Part shown: positions 25,086 to 33,782 of the stretch, piece after piece
Position numbering within the stretch: the first letter of the stretch is position 1
Layout: the number at the start of each line of letters is the position of its first letter
NCBI GenBank assembly: GCA_944326525.1
Contig: CALVEG010000001.1
Span: forward strand, 1-64,000
DNA: 64,000 bases
Reading direction: 5' to 3'
DNA from: Candidatus Gastranaerophilales bacterium
Lineage (GTDB): Bacteria; Cyanobacteriota; Vampirovibrionia; Gastranaerophilales; Gastranaerophilaceae
Position numbers and translations under genes: made by a program
Notes under the pieces: model-generated
Told to the model about the DNA's origin: nothing
The model's database searches: none
What the model saw: only the letters and a program-made list of their open reading frames with translations

Positions 25086-25226
25086 ATGTTTAGCCCTGAA
25101 TTTATGCGTTATTTGATTAACTATCAAAAATCTGATTTTGCCCCTGAAAAAACAAAGAAAGAAATCCCCTTGAAAATAAATAAAAAAGGCAAGTTTGCCT
25201 GGGTCGATATTCTTGTAACAAAATAG
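25086..25226 (+). CDS. Small 46-residue orphan protein
   Basis: This short frame starts with MFSPEFMRYLINYQK and ends FAWVDILVTK. It is basic (a lysine-rich middle, KKEIPLKINKKGK), with no signal peptide or membrane segment. AAGGAG stands 6 bp upstream of the ATG, a possible -35 box lies further up, and a strong terminator begins 24 bp after the stop, so it looks like a complete monocistronic gene. I do not recognise it. Confidence 0.55.
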   Translation: MFSPEFMRYLINYQKSDFAPEKTKKEIPLKINKKGKFAWVDILVTK

Positions 25227-25249
25227 TTTTCCAAATTAAAGTTCATCCG

Positions 25250-25296
25250 AAAATATCAGGTTTAAAGCCTTGGAAGCACATTAAACCTGATATTTT
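25250..25296. terminator. Bidirectional terminator
   Basis: A perfect 16-bp stem (25250-25265 with 25281-25296) around a 15-base loop has ATATTTT at the 3' side and the same on the opposite strand. It would serve both the small ORF and the convergent zincin gene. Confidence 0.75.
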
Positions 25297-25317
25297 GACG
25301 TGTCAAATTTCGTAAAA

Positions 25318-26991
25318 TTAATCAGGGAGTATAATCTTCAAATCATCTGCTATACCGAGAACAGTTTTAATATTCATCTGCATTTCGTCACCGTAATGTT
25401 TTTTGATTAAGTCCTGCATCTCTTCAAAATCCTTTGTAGGCAGCCCGCCTTCCGTATCCATTTTCTTGCAAAGTTCGGCAAGATGTACGTCGCGTTTGGC
25501 AATCTGTTCGTAAAACATTTCATTAAACTTTTCGCATTTATTTTTTCCGTAGAGTTCTTCCAGTTTCTTTTCTACCGGTTCAAATCTACTCTTATAGCGA
25601 CCAAGCTCCACAATCGGCTTTTGCCCGTATGCATCTGAAAATTTTGTCTTTTGGAACAAGCCGGCATCTTCAAGTTTGTATTTTAAATTTTTCTCGACAA
25701 GCCTTGCATGCTCTTCTATCGGCGAGAACTGGTATCGTTCCGCATATTTTATCTCGGCAAATCTGCCGGTGTAACCTTTTTTTGCAAGAGATATCTTTTC
25801 TTTTCCATCTTTAATCATTGAGTTTGCATTGAATTTTTGATGATTAATTATTAGTTTTGCGCCGTCATACCCTGTAACTTCTGTTTTCTGTAAACCGCTC
25901 ATCCATTTCCAATCATTTTCATCTATATTTTCTGACATTTTTTTGTACCAGCTGTGATTTAGAGGCTCGTCGCCATGTAATTTTGGATGACGCATAAGTT
26001 TTTCAAATTCTTCTGCGCCGATTTTTTTGTATAATTTCAGAAAATCTTCCATGTGAACGAGTTCATGTGAAAGGACAAACGCAATGTCCTGATGGGTTGC
26101 GCTATCTAAAAATTTTGGATTTGCATATAATTTCCCTGCCAAAGCATCAAAGGCCATAAAATATTCCGAAGGTTCTTTATCTATTTCAAGTGTTACAGAT
26201 TTCGGATTAAAACCCATATCTTTGACCAGAATGTTTTTGGCCTTAATAATACTTTCTTCAGTGGGTTTTCCTTGCCAGCCTGCAATTTTTACAGCCTCAT
26301 CAAGACAATCGTTTATTGAATGAATTCTTGCTCCTTTGTTTGAAATAAATCTGCTCAATTTAAGCCGCATTTGATTTATATCTTTCGGCTTTATTTTTTG
26401 ATGAGAAGCTAATTCCTTCAGCATTTCTTTCGGAATTCCGGCACTTACTGCAAGATTTGAGTCAACATAAGAGTCAGCCAGAAACGCAGGACGCATATTT
26501 TCATCTCTTATTGCAGTTGAAAGTTTTTTACCGCCTTGCATTTTTCCTGTAAAAATTCCGCAGTTTTTCGGATTCAGTGCAACATTTGAATCATACAGCG
26601 CATTAAAACTGACAATTTTATTTTGAGAATCGCCAAGGACTCCTCTATATTGCAATATAGGGGCCTTGCCTCCGGTTGTATCTATTCCTACAGCAAACTT
26701 TGCGGTTGTCTTGTTGCCGTCACGCACCGCAATGCCTAAAACTCCCTGACCTTTTTCAGAAGATTTTGTACCGATTAAAACTTTCGGTTTCTTAAGCCCT
26801 GCAATCAATGGCTTAAGTCCGGCAGGCAATTCCTCCAGATATTTGCCTTCCAACAAAACAGGCGAAGGCTTTCCCGCTCCGTCCGTCAATGTTTTGAAAA
26901 TATTAAATAATGCTTTTTCATCACGTCTGTGAAAAGTTTCCAGCTGTTTCAACTGTTTTAAAAGCCGACCGATTTTTGTAACTGCGACCAT
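25318..26991 (-). CDS. Putative zinc metallopeptidase (HExxH), otherwise uncharacterised
   Basis: I do not recognise this 557-residue protein as a named family. The clearest signal is FVLSHELVHMEDF with H309-E310-x-x-H313, the zincin active site; a later Glu, perhaps in PIEEHARLVEKNL, could be the third ligand. Residues 40-200 contain a beta-rich part (VLIGTKSSEKGQGVLGIAVRDGNKTTAKFAVGID). The C-terminal third is helical. There is no signal peptide, so it is either cytosolic or exported without Sec. AAGGGAAA precedes the ATG. It is monocistronic, flanked by terminators and a long intergenic gap. Confidence 0.65.
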   Translation of the reverse strand: MVAVTKIGRLLKQLKQLETFHRRDEKALFNIFKTLTDGAGKPSPVLLEGKYLEELPAGLKPLIAGLKKPKVLIGTKSSEKGQGVLGIAVRDGNKTTAKFAVGIDTTGGKAPILQYRGVLGDSQNKIVSFNALYDSNVALNPKNCGIFTGKMQGGKKLSTAIRDENMRPAFLADSYVDSNLAVSAGIPKEMLKELASHQKIKPKDINQMRLKLSRFISNKGARIHSINDCLDEAVKIAGWQGKPTEESIIKAKNILVKDMGFNPKSVTLEIDKEPSEYFMAFDALAGKLYANPKFLDSATHQDIAFVLSHELVHMEDFLKLYKKIGAEEFEKLMRHPKLHGDEPLNHSWYKKMSENIDENDWKWMSGLQKTEVTGYDGAKLIINHQKFNANSMIKDGKEKISLAKKGYTGRFAEIKYAERYQFSPIEEHARLVEKNLKYKLEDAGLFQKTKFSDAYGQKPIVELGRYKSRFEPVEKKLEELYGKNKCEKFNEMFYEQIAKRDVHLAELCKKMDTEGGLPTKDFEEMQDLIKKHYGDEMQMNIKTVLGIADDLKIILPD

Positions 26992-27154
26992 AATAAATTT
27001 CCCTTAATTTTCCCCTTGTATATATTTATAAAAAAATTTTTGATGTAATTATTGCTTCAAAAAAAGAAAAAGATTACATTGTGTAACAAATAATCTCTAC
27101 GCCCTTTACACTTTGAGGCGGAAATAGTTCCTAATCCGACACCGATATCTTAAC

Positions 27155-27169
27155 GCACACTTCGTGTGC
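27155..27169. repeat. 15-bp palindrome GCACACTTCGTGTGC, copy 1
   Basis: Two 6-bp arms enclose a TTC loop. An identical copy lies at 48625-48639, touching the stop codon of the sigma factor gene. Confidence 0.6.
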
Positions 27170-27198
27170 AAAAAAAAGAGCCCTTTTTTAGGGGGCTC
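27170..27198 (-). terminator. Intrinsic terminator on the minus strand
   Basis: The stem GAGCCC/GGGCTC is followed by eight T residues on the minus strand. No minus-strand gene ends nearby; surE upstream reads the other way. Confidence 0.7.
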
Positions 27199-27539
27199 CG
27201 GAATAAACTTTGATTCATTCCTCAAATAGTGTGAAGTGTAGTGTGTGCTTAAAATCTGTCTGTTTTTCTCAATTTTAAGCGTTCCTCGTGTTCATCTATA
27301 TAAAAAAATTTTGTTATATAAAATTGCTATATTAAAGCTGTTATTTTTATATTTCGTTACAAAAGTTAATATTAAGGCTTGCAGAAAAGTTTTAGTAATA
27401 GCCCTAAACCTCTGATAGTTAAGGATTTTAGGTTCTAAAAATTAGAATATGTAAATTGTATAAAATAGTTAAATACTAGCTTTTGAATGATTAAATAATG
27501 TGTTAAAATTAATTTAACAGATTATGGTGAGGTAAAAAG

Positions 27540-28331
27540 ATGAAAATATTGATATCAAATGATGACGGGATTGCAGCAAACGGGATAAGAATGCTTACAA
27601 AAGAGCTTTCACAGGATCATGATGTATATGTGATTGCGCCTGACAGGGAAAGAAGTGCGGCAGGACATTCGCTGACACTTCACACACCTTTAAGGGTTGA
27701 AGAATTGGATCCGATAAATGGTGCGAAACGTTCTTGGGTAACGACTGGAACTCCGGGTGATTGTGTAAAAATCGGGATTAATGCTATTTTGTCAGCTGAT
27801 GAGCAGCCGGATATCGTAATTTCAGGTATAAACCATGGTCCGAATTTAGGTTCCGATATTTTGTATTCAGGAACTGTTAGCTGTGCTATGGAAGGTGCTA
27901 TGATGGGTATTCCAAGTATTGCAGTGTCATTAGCGAGTATGCAATCGGATTATGACGATTTTGAATTTACGGCAAAATTTGTCCGTGGTATGCTAAGACG
28001 TTTGAAAGATTTTAATTTTCCGCAAAAGACGCTTTTAAATGTTAATGTGCCGCTTTTGGATGCGGATGATATTGCCGGGGTTGCAATAACAGAGCTTGGT
28101 TCAAAGATGTTTACAAATACTTACGAAAAGCGAGTTGATCCAAGAGGCAAGGTTTATTATTGGATGGCTGGAGAACTTACAACCGAGCCGACCGACGCAA
28201 ATACCGATCTTGCGGCTATCAGAAACAACAAAATCTCCATAACTCCGGTAACTTACGAAATGACAAAAGAAGAAGTTATGACGGATTTAGAGAAAACCCT
28301 TTGCAACCACGATGTCTGCGACTGGATGTAG
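27540..28331 (+). CDS. surE: 5'-nucleotidase SurE
   Basis: This 263-residue metal-dependent phosphatase removes phosphate from nucleoside monophosphates and is linked to stress survival. The N-terminal metal site ISNDDGI (D8, D9) is intact, with APDRERSAAGHSLTL, WVTTGTPGDCV and SGINHGPNLGSDILYSGTVSCAMEG following. GGTGAGG lies 7 bp before the ATG. The length is typical. The usual partner pcm is not adjacent. Confidence 0.95.
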   Translation: MKILISNDDGIAANGIRMLTKELSQDHDVYVIAPDRERSAAGHSLTLHTPLRVEELDPINGAKRSWVTTGTPGDCVKIGINAILSADEQPDIVISGINHGPNLGSDILYSGTVSCAMEGAMMGIPSIAVSLASMQSDYDDFEFTAKFVRGMLRRLKDFNFPQKTLLNVNVPLLDADDIAGVAITELGSKMFTNTYEKRVDPRGKVYYWMAGELTTEPTDANTDLAAIRNNKISITPVTYEMTKEEVMTDLEKTLCNHDVCDWM

Positions 28332-28376
28332 ATAAGCTAATTCTTTAAGAAATTTATAAATATTTTGGAGCTGATA

Positions 28377-28574
28377 TTAAGCTTTAATATCTAGCTTGTT
28401 GGAAGTAACATGTACTAGTTTTATGCCATTTTCTTTAAGATATTGCATGCTTTTTTCAAATGATTTGTTAACAATTGATTTTGCGTTATATGGGTTTCTC
28501 AAAACCATTTTGGCAACCATTTCAGAAGGATTGTTAATAACCCCATAAGGCGTTTTTAATTTAGTAATTTTCAT
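28377..28574 (-). CDS. Small uncharacterised protein (65 residues)
   Basis: A 65-residue basic protein beginning MKITKLKTPYGVINNPSEMV. It is predicted to be mostly helical, with no membrane segment. ATGAGGTTTAA just before the ATG is a plausible ribosome site. I cannot assign a function. It converges on surE, 45 bp away. Confidence 0.5.
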   Translation of the reverse strand: MKITKLKTPYGVINNPSEMVAKMVLRNPYNAKSIVNKSFEKSMQYLKENGIKLVHVTSNKLDIKA

Positions 28575-29021
28575 TTAAACCTCATAAATAAAAATGTCAT
28601 AGGCGGGACTTGTCTTGGATTTGCTTCACGCTCTCAGAGTTTCGCCTAAGTAGCGTTGCTACGTCGGCTCAATCTGTTCGCTCACCGGACTCGTTTCACT
28701 CCGTCCATAAATTCGCTGTCTTGGTCGCTCGCATTTAACGGCAATTCCGTGTTTTGTTTTCTGTAATTTCATTACATCAAACAAAAGCACTCCAGCCTCA
28801 GCTCGCTCCCGCTTGAACCTATACAAGGCTTCGCCTTGTGGGGTTCTGCGTCCCAATACAATCAACAAGCATTAAAAAAGACTCCTTACGGAGTCTTGAT
28901 ATATGGTGTCTATAGGCTCCCTAATATGGAACCTTTTAGCTACAGTGCAAAGACATTATATAGCGAACTCATATCACTTATGAAACAATCTATTCACGAA
29001 TACTGCAATATGAGAATTGCG
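28575..29021. other. Composition-shifted non-coding patch
   Basis: The stretch 28600-28860 is clearly richer in G and C than its surroundings and contains several short palindromes, among them TAGCGTTGCTA (28651-28661) and CAAGGCTTCGCCTTG (about 28824-28838). A minus-strand frame of 69 residues crosses it, but lacks a ribosome site and reads as arginine-rich low-information sequence. I take the patch as a non-coding repeat-like relic. Its right edge holds the terminator of the TPR gene. Confidence 0.4.
28874..28897 (-). terminator. Intrinsic terminator of the TPR-protein gene
   Basis: AAGACTCC/GGAGTCTT with a 4-base loop, followed by six T residues on the minus strand. Confidence 0.75.
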
Positions 29022-29669
29022 TTACGCAGAAATCTTCTTTAACTTTTCTGTTATCTTAGTTTTAACGTCATTATCTTTTATTTTAACTAATACCTTTTTA
29101 TATAAAATTGATGCTTTATCAAAGTCTTGTTTTTCATAGTATAAATCTGCTAAATTTAGTATACTAATTAAATTATTTGGATATCTGTTAACCAAATCAT
29201 TTAAAATATCAAATGCTTCATTTTGTTTATTAGTTCTTAATTTTATGATAGCTAAATTATTAAGTAATAATATTTTTAATGATTTATCTATAGCACTACT
29301 ACAATTTGGCAGGCAATTCATAATAACCTGTTCAGCTTCATCAAATTGTTGCTCTTTAATTAACAGAGTTGATTCTTGAATACCTAATAATAAGCTAAGT
29401 TTTTTGTTATATTTTCTTGTTTTTGCTGAATTTATACAAACTCGAGCTTCTTTATATTTTTCCTGTTTTATATATAAAGTAGCTAAATTAAGATAAGCAA
29501 ATCCAATTGAAACGGCTGATTTGTTTTTGTCAATAATTGCTAGGTACTTTTTTTCTAAATTATCCATATTAGTATTGCATAACTGAAATTCGTGATATTT
29601 AATTTTTATAAATATAATTAAAAATATAATAACACTTGTTAAAAAAAGCGGTAAAATAATACTTTGCAT
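29022..29669 (-). CDS. Membrane-anchored TPR-repeat protein
   Basis: This 215-residue protein has an N-terminal membrane helix (about residues 4-22, ILPLFLTSVIIFLIIFIKI) without a clear cleavage site, then helical pairs with TPR character: AYLNLATLYIKQEKYKEARVC, LLLNNLAIIKLRTNKQNEAFDIL and ISILNLADLYYEKQDFDKASILY. TPR domains bind partner proteins, so a scaffold role at the membrane is likely; the partner is unknown. The start is followed directly by the hydrophobic segment. It is transcribed alone, with a terminator downstream and tRNA-Leu upstream. Confidence 0.75.
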   Translation of the reverse strand: MQSIILPLFLTSVIIFLIIFIKIKYHEFQLCNTNMDNLEKKYLAIIDKNKSAVSIGFAYLNLATLYIKQEKYKEARVCINSAKTRKYNKKLSLLLGIQESTLLIKEQQFDEAEQVIMNCLPNCSSAIDKSLKILLLNNLAIIKLRTNKQNEAFDILNDLVNRYPNNLISILNLADLYYEKQDFDKASILYKKVLVKIKDNDVKTKITEKLKKISA

Positions 29670-29772
29670 AACTCATCCTTAAAATTGACGTTGGGGCTGT
29701 TTTGTTGCGCTTCGCGTCCTATTTCATACAACTATAAATAATTGAGGCAAAATGCGTCATTATTTTTTATGG

Positions 29773-29853
29773 TGTCGTAGGCGGGACTTGAACCCGCACG
29801 GATCTCTCCACACGCCCCTCAAACGTGCGCGTATACCATTCCGCCACTACGAC
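29773..29853 (-). tRNA. tRNA-Leu (GAG anticodon)
   Basis: The minus strand forms a class II tRNA of 81 nt with acceptor stem GTCGTAG/CTACGAC and discriminator A. It has the anticodon arm CACGT-TTGAGGG-GCGTG with anticodon GAG, a variable arm, and a T arm with GGTTCAAGTCC. CCA is not encoded. Confidence 0.92.
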
Positions 29854-30112
29854 ATAACGATAAAATATAAAATTTTCACTGTTCCTATTTGAACTGCCTG
29901 TGGCGGAAGTACTCGCTTCGCTTGTACCCTCTCGAGTTTCTTTCGCTAGAGTGCAACCTCAACTCAACGTAATTGTTGCTTTTCTCTACCAGTCCACAAT
30001 TCTCAATATATCATAAAATATTTTAAAATCAATCCCTAACAATTACTCTAAAAAGTCCTCTTAGTAGTGCTGCGGCTCTTTTATATTTTATTATTTCTTA
30101 TGTCCTATTATT

Positions 30113-31048
30113 TTAGATATTACTCTTATTTATGTAATCGGTTATTTCTTTCATTGTAGGATTTTGAAATGTTTTTGTATGTTTATATATTTTTTCTGAT
30201 GGTGCCCAAGATTTGTGTGGAGGAGGTTCCAAGAAAATACAAATTGTTTTTGCTCCGACTGCATATCCTAAATGCATTGTGCCTGTATCTACGCTGATTA
30301 AAATTCCTATACTTTTTAATATCTGTCCTAATTCTACTATGGTTGTACCATTTACCAAATTAATAAAATCACAATTATTTTGTTTAAGGGTATTTGCATA
30401 TTCTTTTGATTTGTTTCCTGCTCCTGTAAATATAACATTGTATCCTTGTGAATTTAAATTATTTATAAGCTCCACAGCCATGTTAATAGGCAGATCTCTT
30501 GTTGGGCTTGTTGATACAGGACAGAATATAATGTTTTTCTTTGAAGTATCAATTATATTCGAAAATTTTTCAGGAATTTTATTCTCTACTTCAAATTCGA
30601 CAGGATAATTTATAATTTCTTTATCTGTAATTTGTTTTAAAACACTGGAACGGTACTCTTGCATTGATAAATTACTGTCTTTTTTCCTGATATATAAAGT
30701 CTTTTTGGCTATAAACTTAGAAAGAACCCAGCTTCGCTCATTAACATAGGTCATAATTGCGTAATTTGCATTTCTGTAAGGAAAGGAACGAATAAACTTT
30801 ATCATTCCAAATAAACCTTTATGAATCCCTTTTTTGTCGTATACAAAAACTTCATCTACACCTTTTTGATACCTTGCTATATCTTGATAGGTTTTATTAG
30901 CTATGAAAACAACTTTAGAATCCGGATATATGTTTTTTATATTTTGTACCAAACTATTGCATATCATAACATCACCAAGTGCCGAGGTGCCGATGACAAC
31001 AAATATTTTCCCCAATTGCTCAGGCTGAAATGTTTTTTCCATACTCAT
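30113..31048 (-). CDS. Glycosyltransferase family 9 (heptosyltransferase-like)
   Basis: This 311-residue protein is a GT-B fold glycosyltransferase related to ADP-heptose:LPS heptosyltransferases. The N-terminal block GTSALGDVMICNSLVQNIKN and the C-terminal donor-binding block SVDTGTMHLGYAVGAKTICIF are characteristic. It would add a sugar to a lipid core or another surface glycan in the cytosol. GGAAG precedes the ATG at 31048. It lies 37 bp downstream of a GT2 gene and behind flagellar rod genes, so surface-glycan or flagellar glycosylation roles are both possible; LPS core is the default reading. Confidence 0.85.
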   Translation of the reverse strand: MSMEKTFQPEQLGKIFVVIGTSALGDVMICNSLVQNIKNIYPDSKVVFIANKTYQDIARYQKGVDEVFVYDKKGIHKGLFGMIKFIRSFPYRNANYAIMTYVNERSWVLSKFIAKKTLYIRKKDSNLSMQEYRSSVLKQITDKEIINYPVEFEVENKIPEKFSNIIDTSKKNIIFCPVSTSPTRDLPINMAVELINNLNSQGYNVIFTGAGNKSKEYANTLKQNNCDFINLVNGTTIVELGQILKSIGILISVDTGTMHLGYAVGAKTICIFLEPPPHKSWAPSEKIYKHTKTFQNPTMKEITDYINKSNI

Positions 31049-31085
31049 CTTACTTCCTTCATGATTTTATGTTATTATAAACATT

Positions 31086-32075
31086 TTATTTTAAAAGTCT
31101 GTATCTAAATCTTGATATAAATTGTTTTATTTTTAAACGCCAATATCCATCAGCTAGAGTTGGATTATAATATTTCCACCAGCCATCACAAATGTTTTGA
31201 ATGTGGGTTAATAATTCGATGTATTCACAATAGTATTCTTTTTTTAAATCTTTATCAAATCGCCCAAGCCATGAGGTCGCTTTACTAAAGTATCTGTCAA
31301 TTGCTATTTTAAGGTATTCATCTGTTTTATCCAGCCTTTTTAAAAGTTCTTCTATTGCTCTTGTTACGTATATCGGAGAATAATTCTTTTTACGTTTTGT
31401 CGAAGTTACACTGCCTTGGCGTTCTTTTCTGTAACAGTACAAATATTCATTCAAAACTTTTATTCTGTTTGCCAAAATCATTGAATGGAAAAATAATAAC
31501 TGATCTTGTCCAGCTTTTATGTGTTGGAATTTTATGTTGTTTTTTATTAAAAATTCTCGTCTGTAAAGTTTGGTCCAAGCTGTTGATGGAAACTTGAAAA
31601 TATCCTTTTTGATATCTTTTGCGCCAAAAACATCATTAAAATATTTTTTATTTAAGGTGTCAAGTTTATAACTTCCTTTCCATTTGATTAATTTACCGCA
31701 TTTGGTATAGCAGGAATATCCGCCAAAAATTAGGATATCTAAACAATCTTTTTCTGCTGCATTGTACATTTTTTCAAGTGCGGTATTGTTTTCAAGCCAA
31801 TCATCCGAATCCGCAAAATAGACATATTCCCCTGTTGCTATTGAAAGCCCCAAGTTGCGGGCAATACCGGAGCCTTCATTTTCTTTATCTATAATTTTAA
31901 TCCTACTGTCTTTTGATTTGTATTCCTGCAAAATAGCAAGGGAATTATCACTAGAGCCGTCATTAATACAAATAATTTCAAAATCTTCCAGGGTTTGAGA
32001 AATTATACTGTCCAGACATTCTGGCAGGTATTCAGCAACGTTATAAACCGGAATTATTATTGATATTTTGGTCAT
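31086..32075 (-). CDS. Glycosyltransferase family 2
   Basis: This 329-residue GT-A enzyme opens with ISIIIPVYNVAEYLPECLDSI and has CINDGSSDNS and the metal-binding FADSDDW, as in family 2 transferases. The C-terminal part (from about residue 220) is basic and aromatic, a likely acceptor or membrane-contact region, without clear membrane helices. AGAGGTGATTA is a good ribosome site. Sugar donor and acceptor cannot be told from sequence. It probably shares a transcript with the GT9 gene downstream. Confidence 0.9.
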   Translation of the reverse strand: MTKISIIIPVYNVAEYLPECLDSIISQTLEDFEIICINDGSSDNSLAILQEYKSKDSRIKIIDKENEGSGIARNLGLSIATGEYVYFADSDDWLENNTALEKMYNAAEKDCLDILIFGGYSCYTKCGKLIKWKGSYKLDTLNKKYFNDVFGAKDIKKDIFKFPSTAWTKLYRREFLIKNNIKFQHIKAGQDQLLFFHSMILANRIKVLNEYLYCYRKERQGSVTSTKRKKNYSPIYVTRAIEELLKRLDKTDEYLKIAIDRYFSKATSWLGRFDKDLKKEYYCEYIELLTHIQNICDGWWKYYNPTLADGYWRLKIKQFISRFRYRLLK

Positions 32076-32156
32076 TAATCACCTCTGCGACTATAATATC
32101 ACAAAGATAAAAATGGCATTATGTTTTATAAAAATTATTAAATATTTATCTTATAT

Positions 32157-32600
32157 TTATCTGCCGATTTCAGTTGCTCTTTGTGCCATAGATTTTGTAA
32201 TATTTACAAGTGCAAGGTTTGCTTCATAAGCTCGTTGGGCAAGAATTGCATCTGCCATTTCAACCATTGGGTTTACGTTTGAAGCTCTTATGTATCCATT
32301 TTCATCGGCATCTGGATGTCCTGGTTTGTAAATTTTTTCTCCTAAAGTCGGGTCTTCTACACATCCGTTAAATACTACTCCACCCTGTAATAACGGTAGT
32401 GTTCCGATTCCAAAAACGTCTTCTTTCATTTCATTTAAAAGCCCGTGAAATGAAATTTCTTCTGTAGCATTCAATACAGGAATACGTCTTATATAATTTG
32501 GCGTATCAACGTTAGCCATGTTGCGAGAATGTACATCAAGCCTTAATCCGTGTGTGCGGAGAGCTCTTTCGCCTATGTCCATTGATCCTAATAAACTCAT
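32157..32600 (-). CDS. flgC: Flagellar basal-body rod protein FlgC
   Basis: This 147-residue rod protein is exported by the flagellar type III apparatus and polymerises in the proximal rod. The N-terminal rod motif LDVHSRNMANVDTPNYIRR and the C-terminal helix VNPMVEMADAILAQRAYEANLALVN match FlgC closely. AGGAG stands upstream of the ATG. It is the last rod gene of the operon; FliE, which commonly follows flgC, is absent here. Confidence 0.93.
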   Translation of the reverse strand: MSLLGSMDIGERALRTHGLRLDVHSRNMANVDTPNYIRRIPVLNATEEISFHGLLNEMKEDVFGIGTLPLLQGGVVFNGCVEDPTLGEKIYKPGHPDADENGYIRASNVNPMVEMADAILAQRAYEANLALVNITKSMAQRATEIGR

Positions 32601-32650
32601 AATTTACGCTCCTGTCTTATTTTGTCCCGTTATTACAAGACGATTAAAAA

Positions 32651-32998
32651 TTACTTACCTACGTTAATTACCGTTTTCATCTCGGTGATAATATTAGACA
32701 TACGTCTGGTTGCCATTGTGTATAAAATGGCGTTGTTTTGAAGTTCCATCAATTCCTTATCCGGCCTTATTTCTTCGTAAGTTCTTTCAGAAATTACGGC
32801 AGACGCCCCAAGTTTTTCAGAAAGTTTAGTTTCAAGAGGGCTGTTCATTGTACCGAGATATTCAGAAAAATCAATATCACGTCTTACATAGCCGGGTGTA
32901 TCCATGTTTGCAAGGTTTGAACCCAATGCTACCTGTCTTTGAGTAATCAGGTCCAACATTAATCCTACTCGCCCCATGTGGTCTAATGATGTAAACAT
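32651..32998 (-). CDS. flgB: Flagellar basal-body rod protein FlgB
   Basis: This 115-residue proximal-rod protein has the rod signature ALGSNLANMDTPGYVRRDIDF near residue 26 and the C-terminal helix YTMATRRMSNIITEMKTVINV. It is slightly shorter than the usual 125-140 residues, mainly in the middle. It lies 50 bp upstream of flgC in the normal B-C order. Export depends on the flagellar secretion system; no secretion-apparatus gene is in the window. Confidence 0.93.
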   Translation of the reverse strand: MFTSLDHMGRVGLMLDLITQRQVALGSNLANMDTPGYVRRDIDFSEYLGTMNSPLETKLSEKLGASAVISERTYEEIRPDKELMELQNNAILYTMATRRMSNIITEMKTVINVGK

Positions 32999-33049
32999 TT
33001 TTATCCTTTCTTCTTTTTTGCGGTATGTTTTTACCGCAGATAAATTTTA

Positions 33050-33763
33050 TTATTCTCTGATATTTATTGACTTGTTGTACATATCGTCGACAACTTTCAT
33101 CAATCTTGTACTTGCAAGCATTGAGGCGTTAAGTCTAAGCATTGTACCTACATTGTCAAAAATATCTACGTTTGAATTTTCAAGATTATTTTGAGCAAAA
33201 TATTCGTGGTCTTTAACGAGTTTTGCATCGCCTGAATCCGCTGTTGCAACGAGTTTGTTAAGTCCTCCTTGTTCAAGTCCTTCGGGGTTGTCAAATTGTA
33301 CAAGTGGAATATTGCCTGCTTTTCGTCCTGGAGAGTCAACAGCATCATAAACGTAAACATCTCCGTTAGGTTTAATCAAGAACTTGTAGCAATTTGTCGG
33401 AATTTTAATACCTTCACCGACAAGCCAGTCATCATTTGTAACCAGATAACCATCTTTACCTTGTTTAAAAGCTCCGTCACGTGTATATTGGACTTCTCCG
33501 CTCGGGGAAATTACCGGAATAAATCCAGGACCTGTGATTGCGACATCATAAGGATTGCTTGTTACACGGACAGATCCGTTACTGTGGTCTGTTCTTATTG
33601 CTCCTGTAAGGTAGCCATCCTCATTAAGCATTTGCTCAAATCTTACAGCTTTATATCCGTGGGTATTGTAGTTAGCAAGAGCATTAGCAACGTAACCAAG
33701 TCTGTCCCATTGATTCGTAACGTTGTTTACACCTTTTCTGATTATCGCCTGTAAATTGTGCAT
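33050..33763 (-). CDS. flgG: Flagellar distal-rod protein, FlgG-type
   Basis: This 237-residue protein has the flagellar rod/hook N-terminal helix with DRLGYVANALANYNTHGYKA. A central beta domain follows (YDVAITGPGFIPVISPSGEVQYTRDGAFKQGKDGYLVTNDDWLV), then the C-terminal helix AQNNLENSNVDIFDNVGTMLRLNASMLASTRLMKVVDDM. The end resembles FlgG or FlgF. It is a little short for FlgG (about 260). FlgG is the best guess for this copy, and the neighbour upstream is then FlgF. Confidence 0.75.
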   Translation of the reverse strand: MHNLQAIIRKGVNNVTNQWDRLGYVANALANYNTHGYKAVRFEQMLNEDGYLTGAIRTDHSNGSVRVTSNPYDVAITGPGFIPVISPSGEVQYTRDGAFKQGKDGYLVTNDDWLVGEGIKIPTNCYKFLIKPNGDVYVYDAVDSPGRKAGNIPLVQFDNPEGLEQGGLNKLVATADSGDAKLVKDHEYFAQNNLENSNVDIFDNVGTMLRLNASMLASTRLMKVVDDMYNKSINIRE

Positions 33764-33782
33764 AATTTTATTCCTTTATCCT

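Larger units (their letters stand above)
26992..27539. other. 548-bp intergenic region with an orphan minus-strand terminator
   Basis: No gene is supported here. The region holds a 15-bp palindrome (27155-27169), a strong terminator on the minus strand (27170-27198), and AT-rich sequence up to the surE ribosome site. A short unidentified minus-strand transcript is possible. Confidence 0.5.

Noticed and set aside
28659-28868. 69-residue minus-strand frame as a gene
   Set aside because: It has no ribosome site, lies wholly in the composition-shifted, palindrome-rich patch, and has a low-information Arg-rich sequence.
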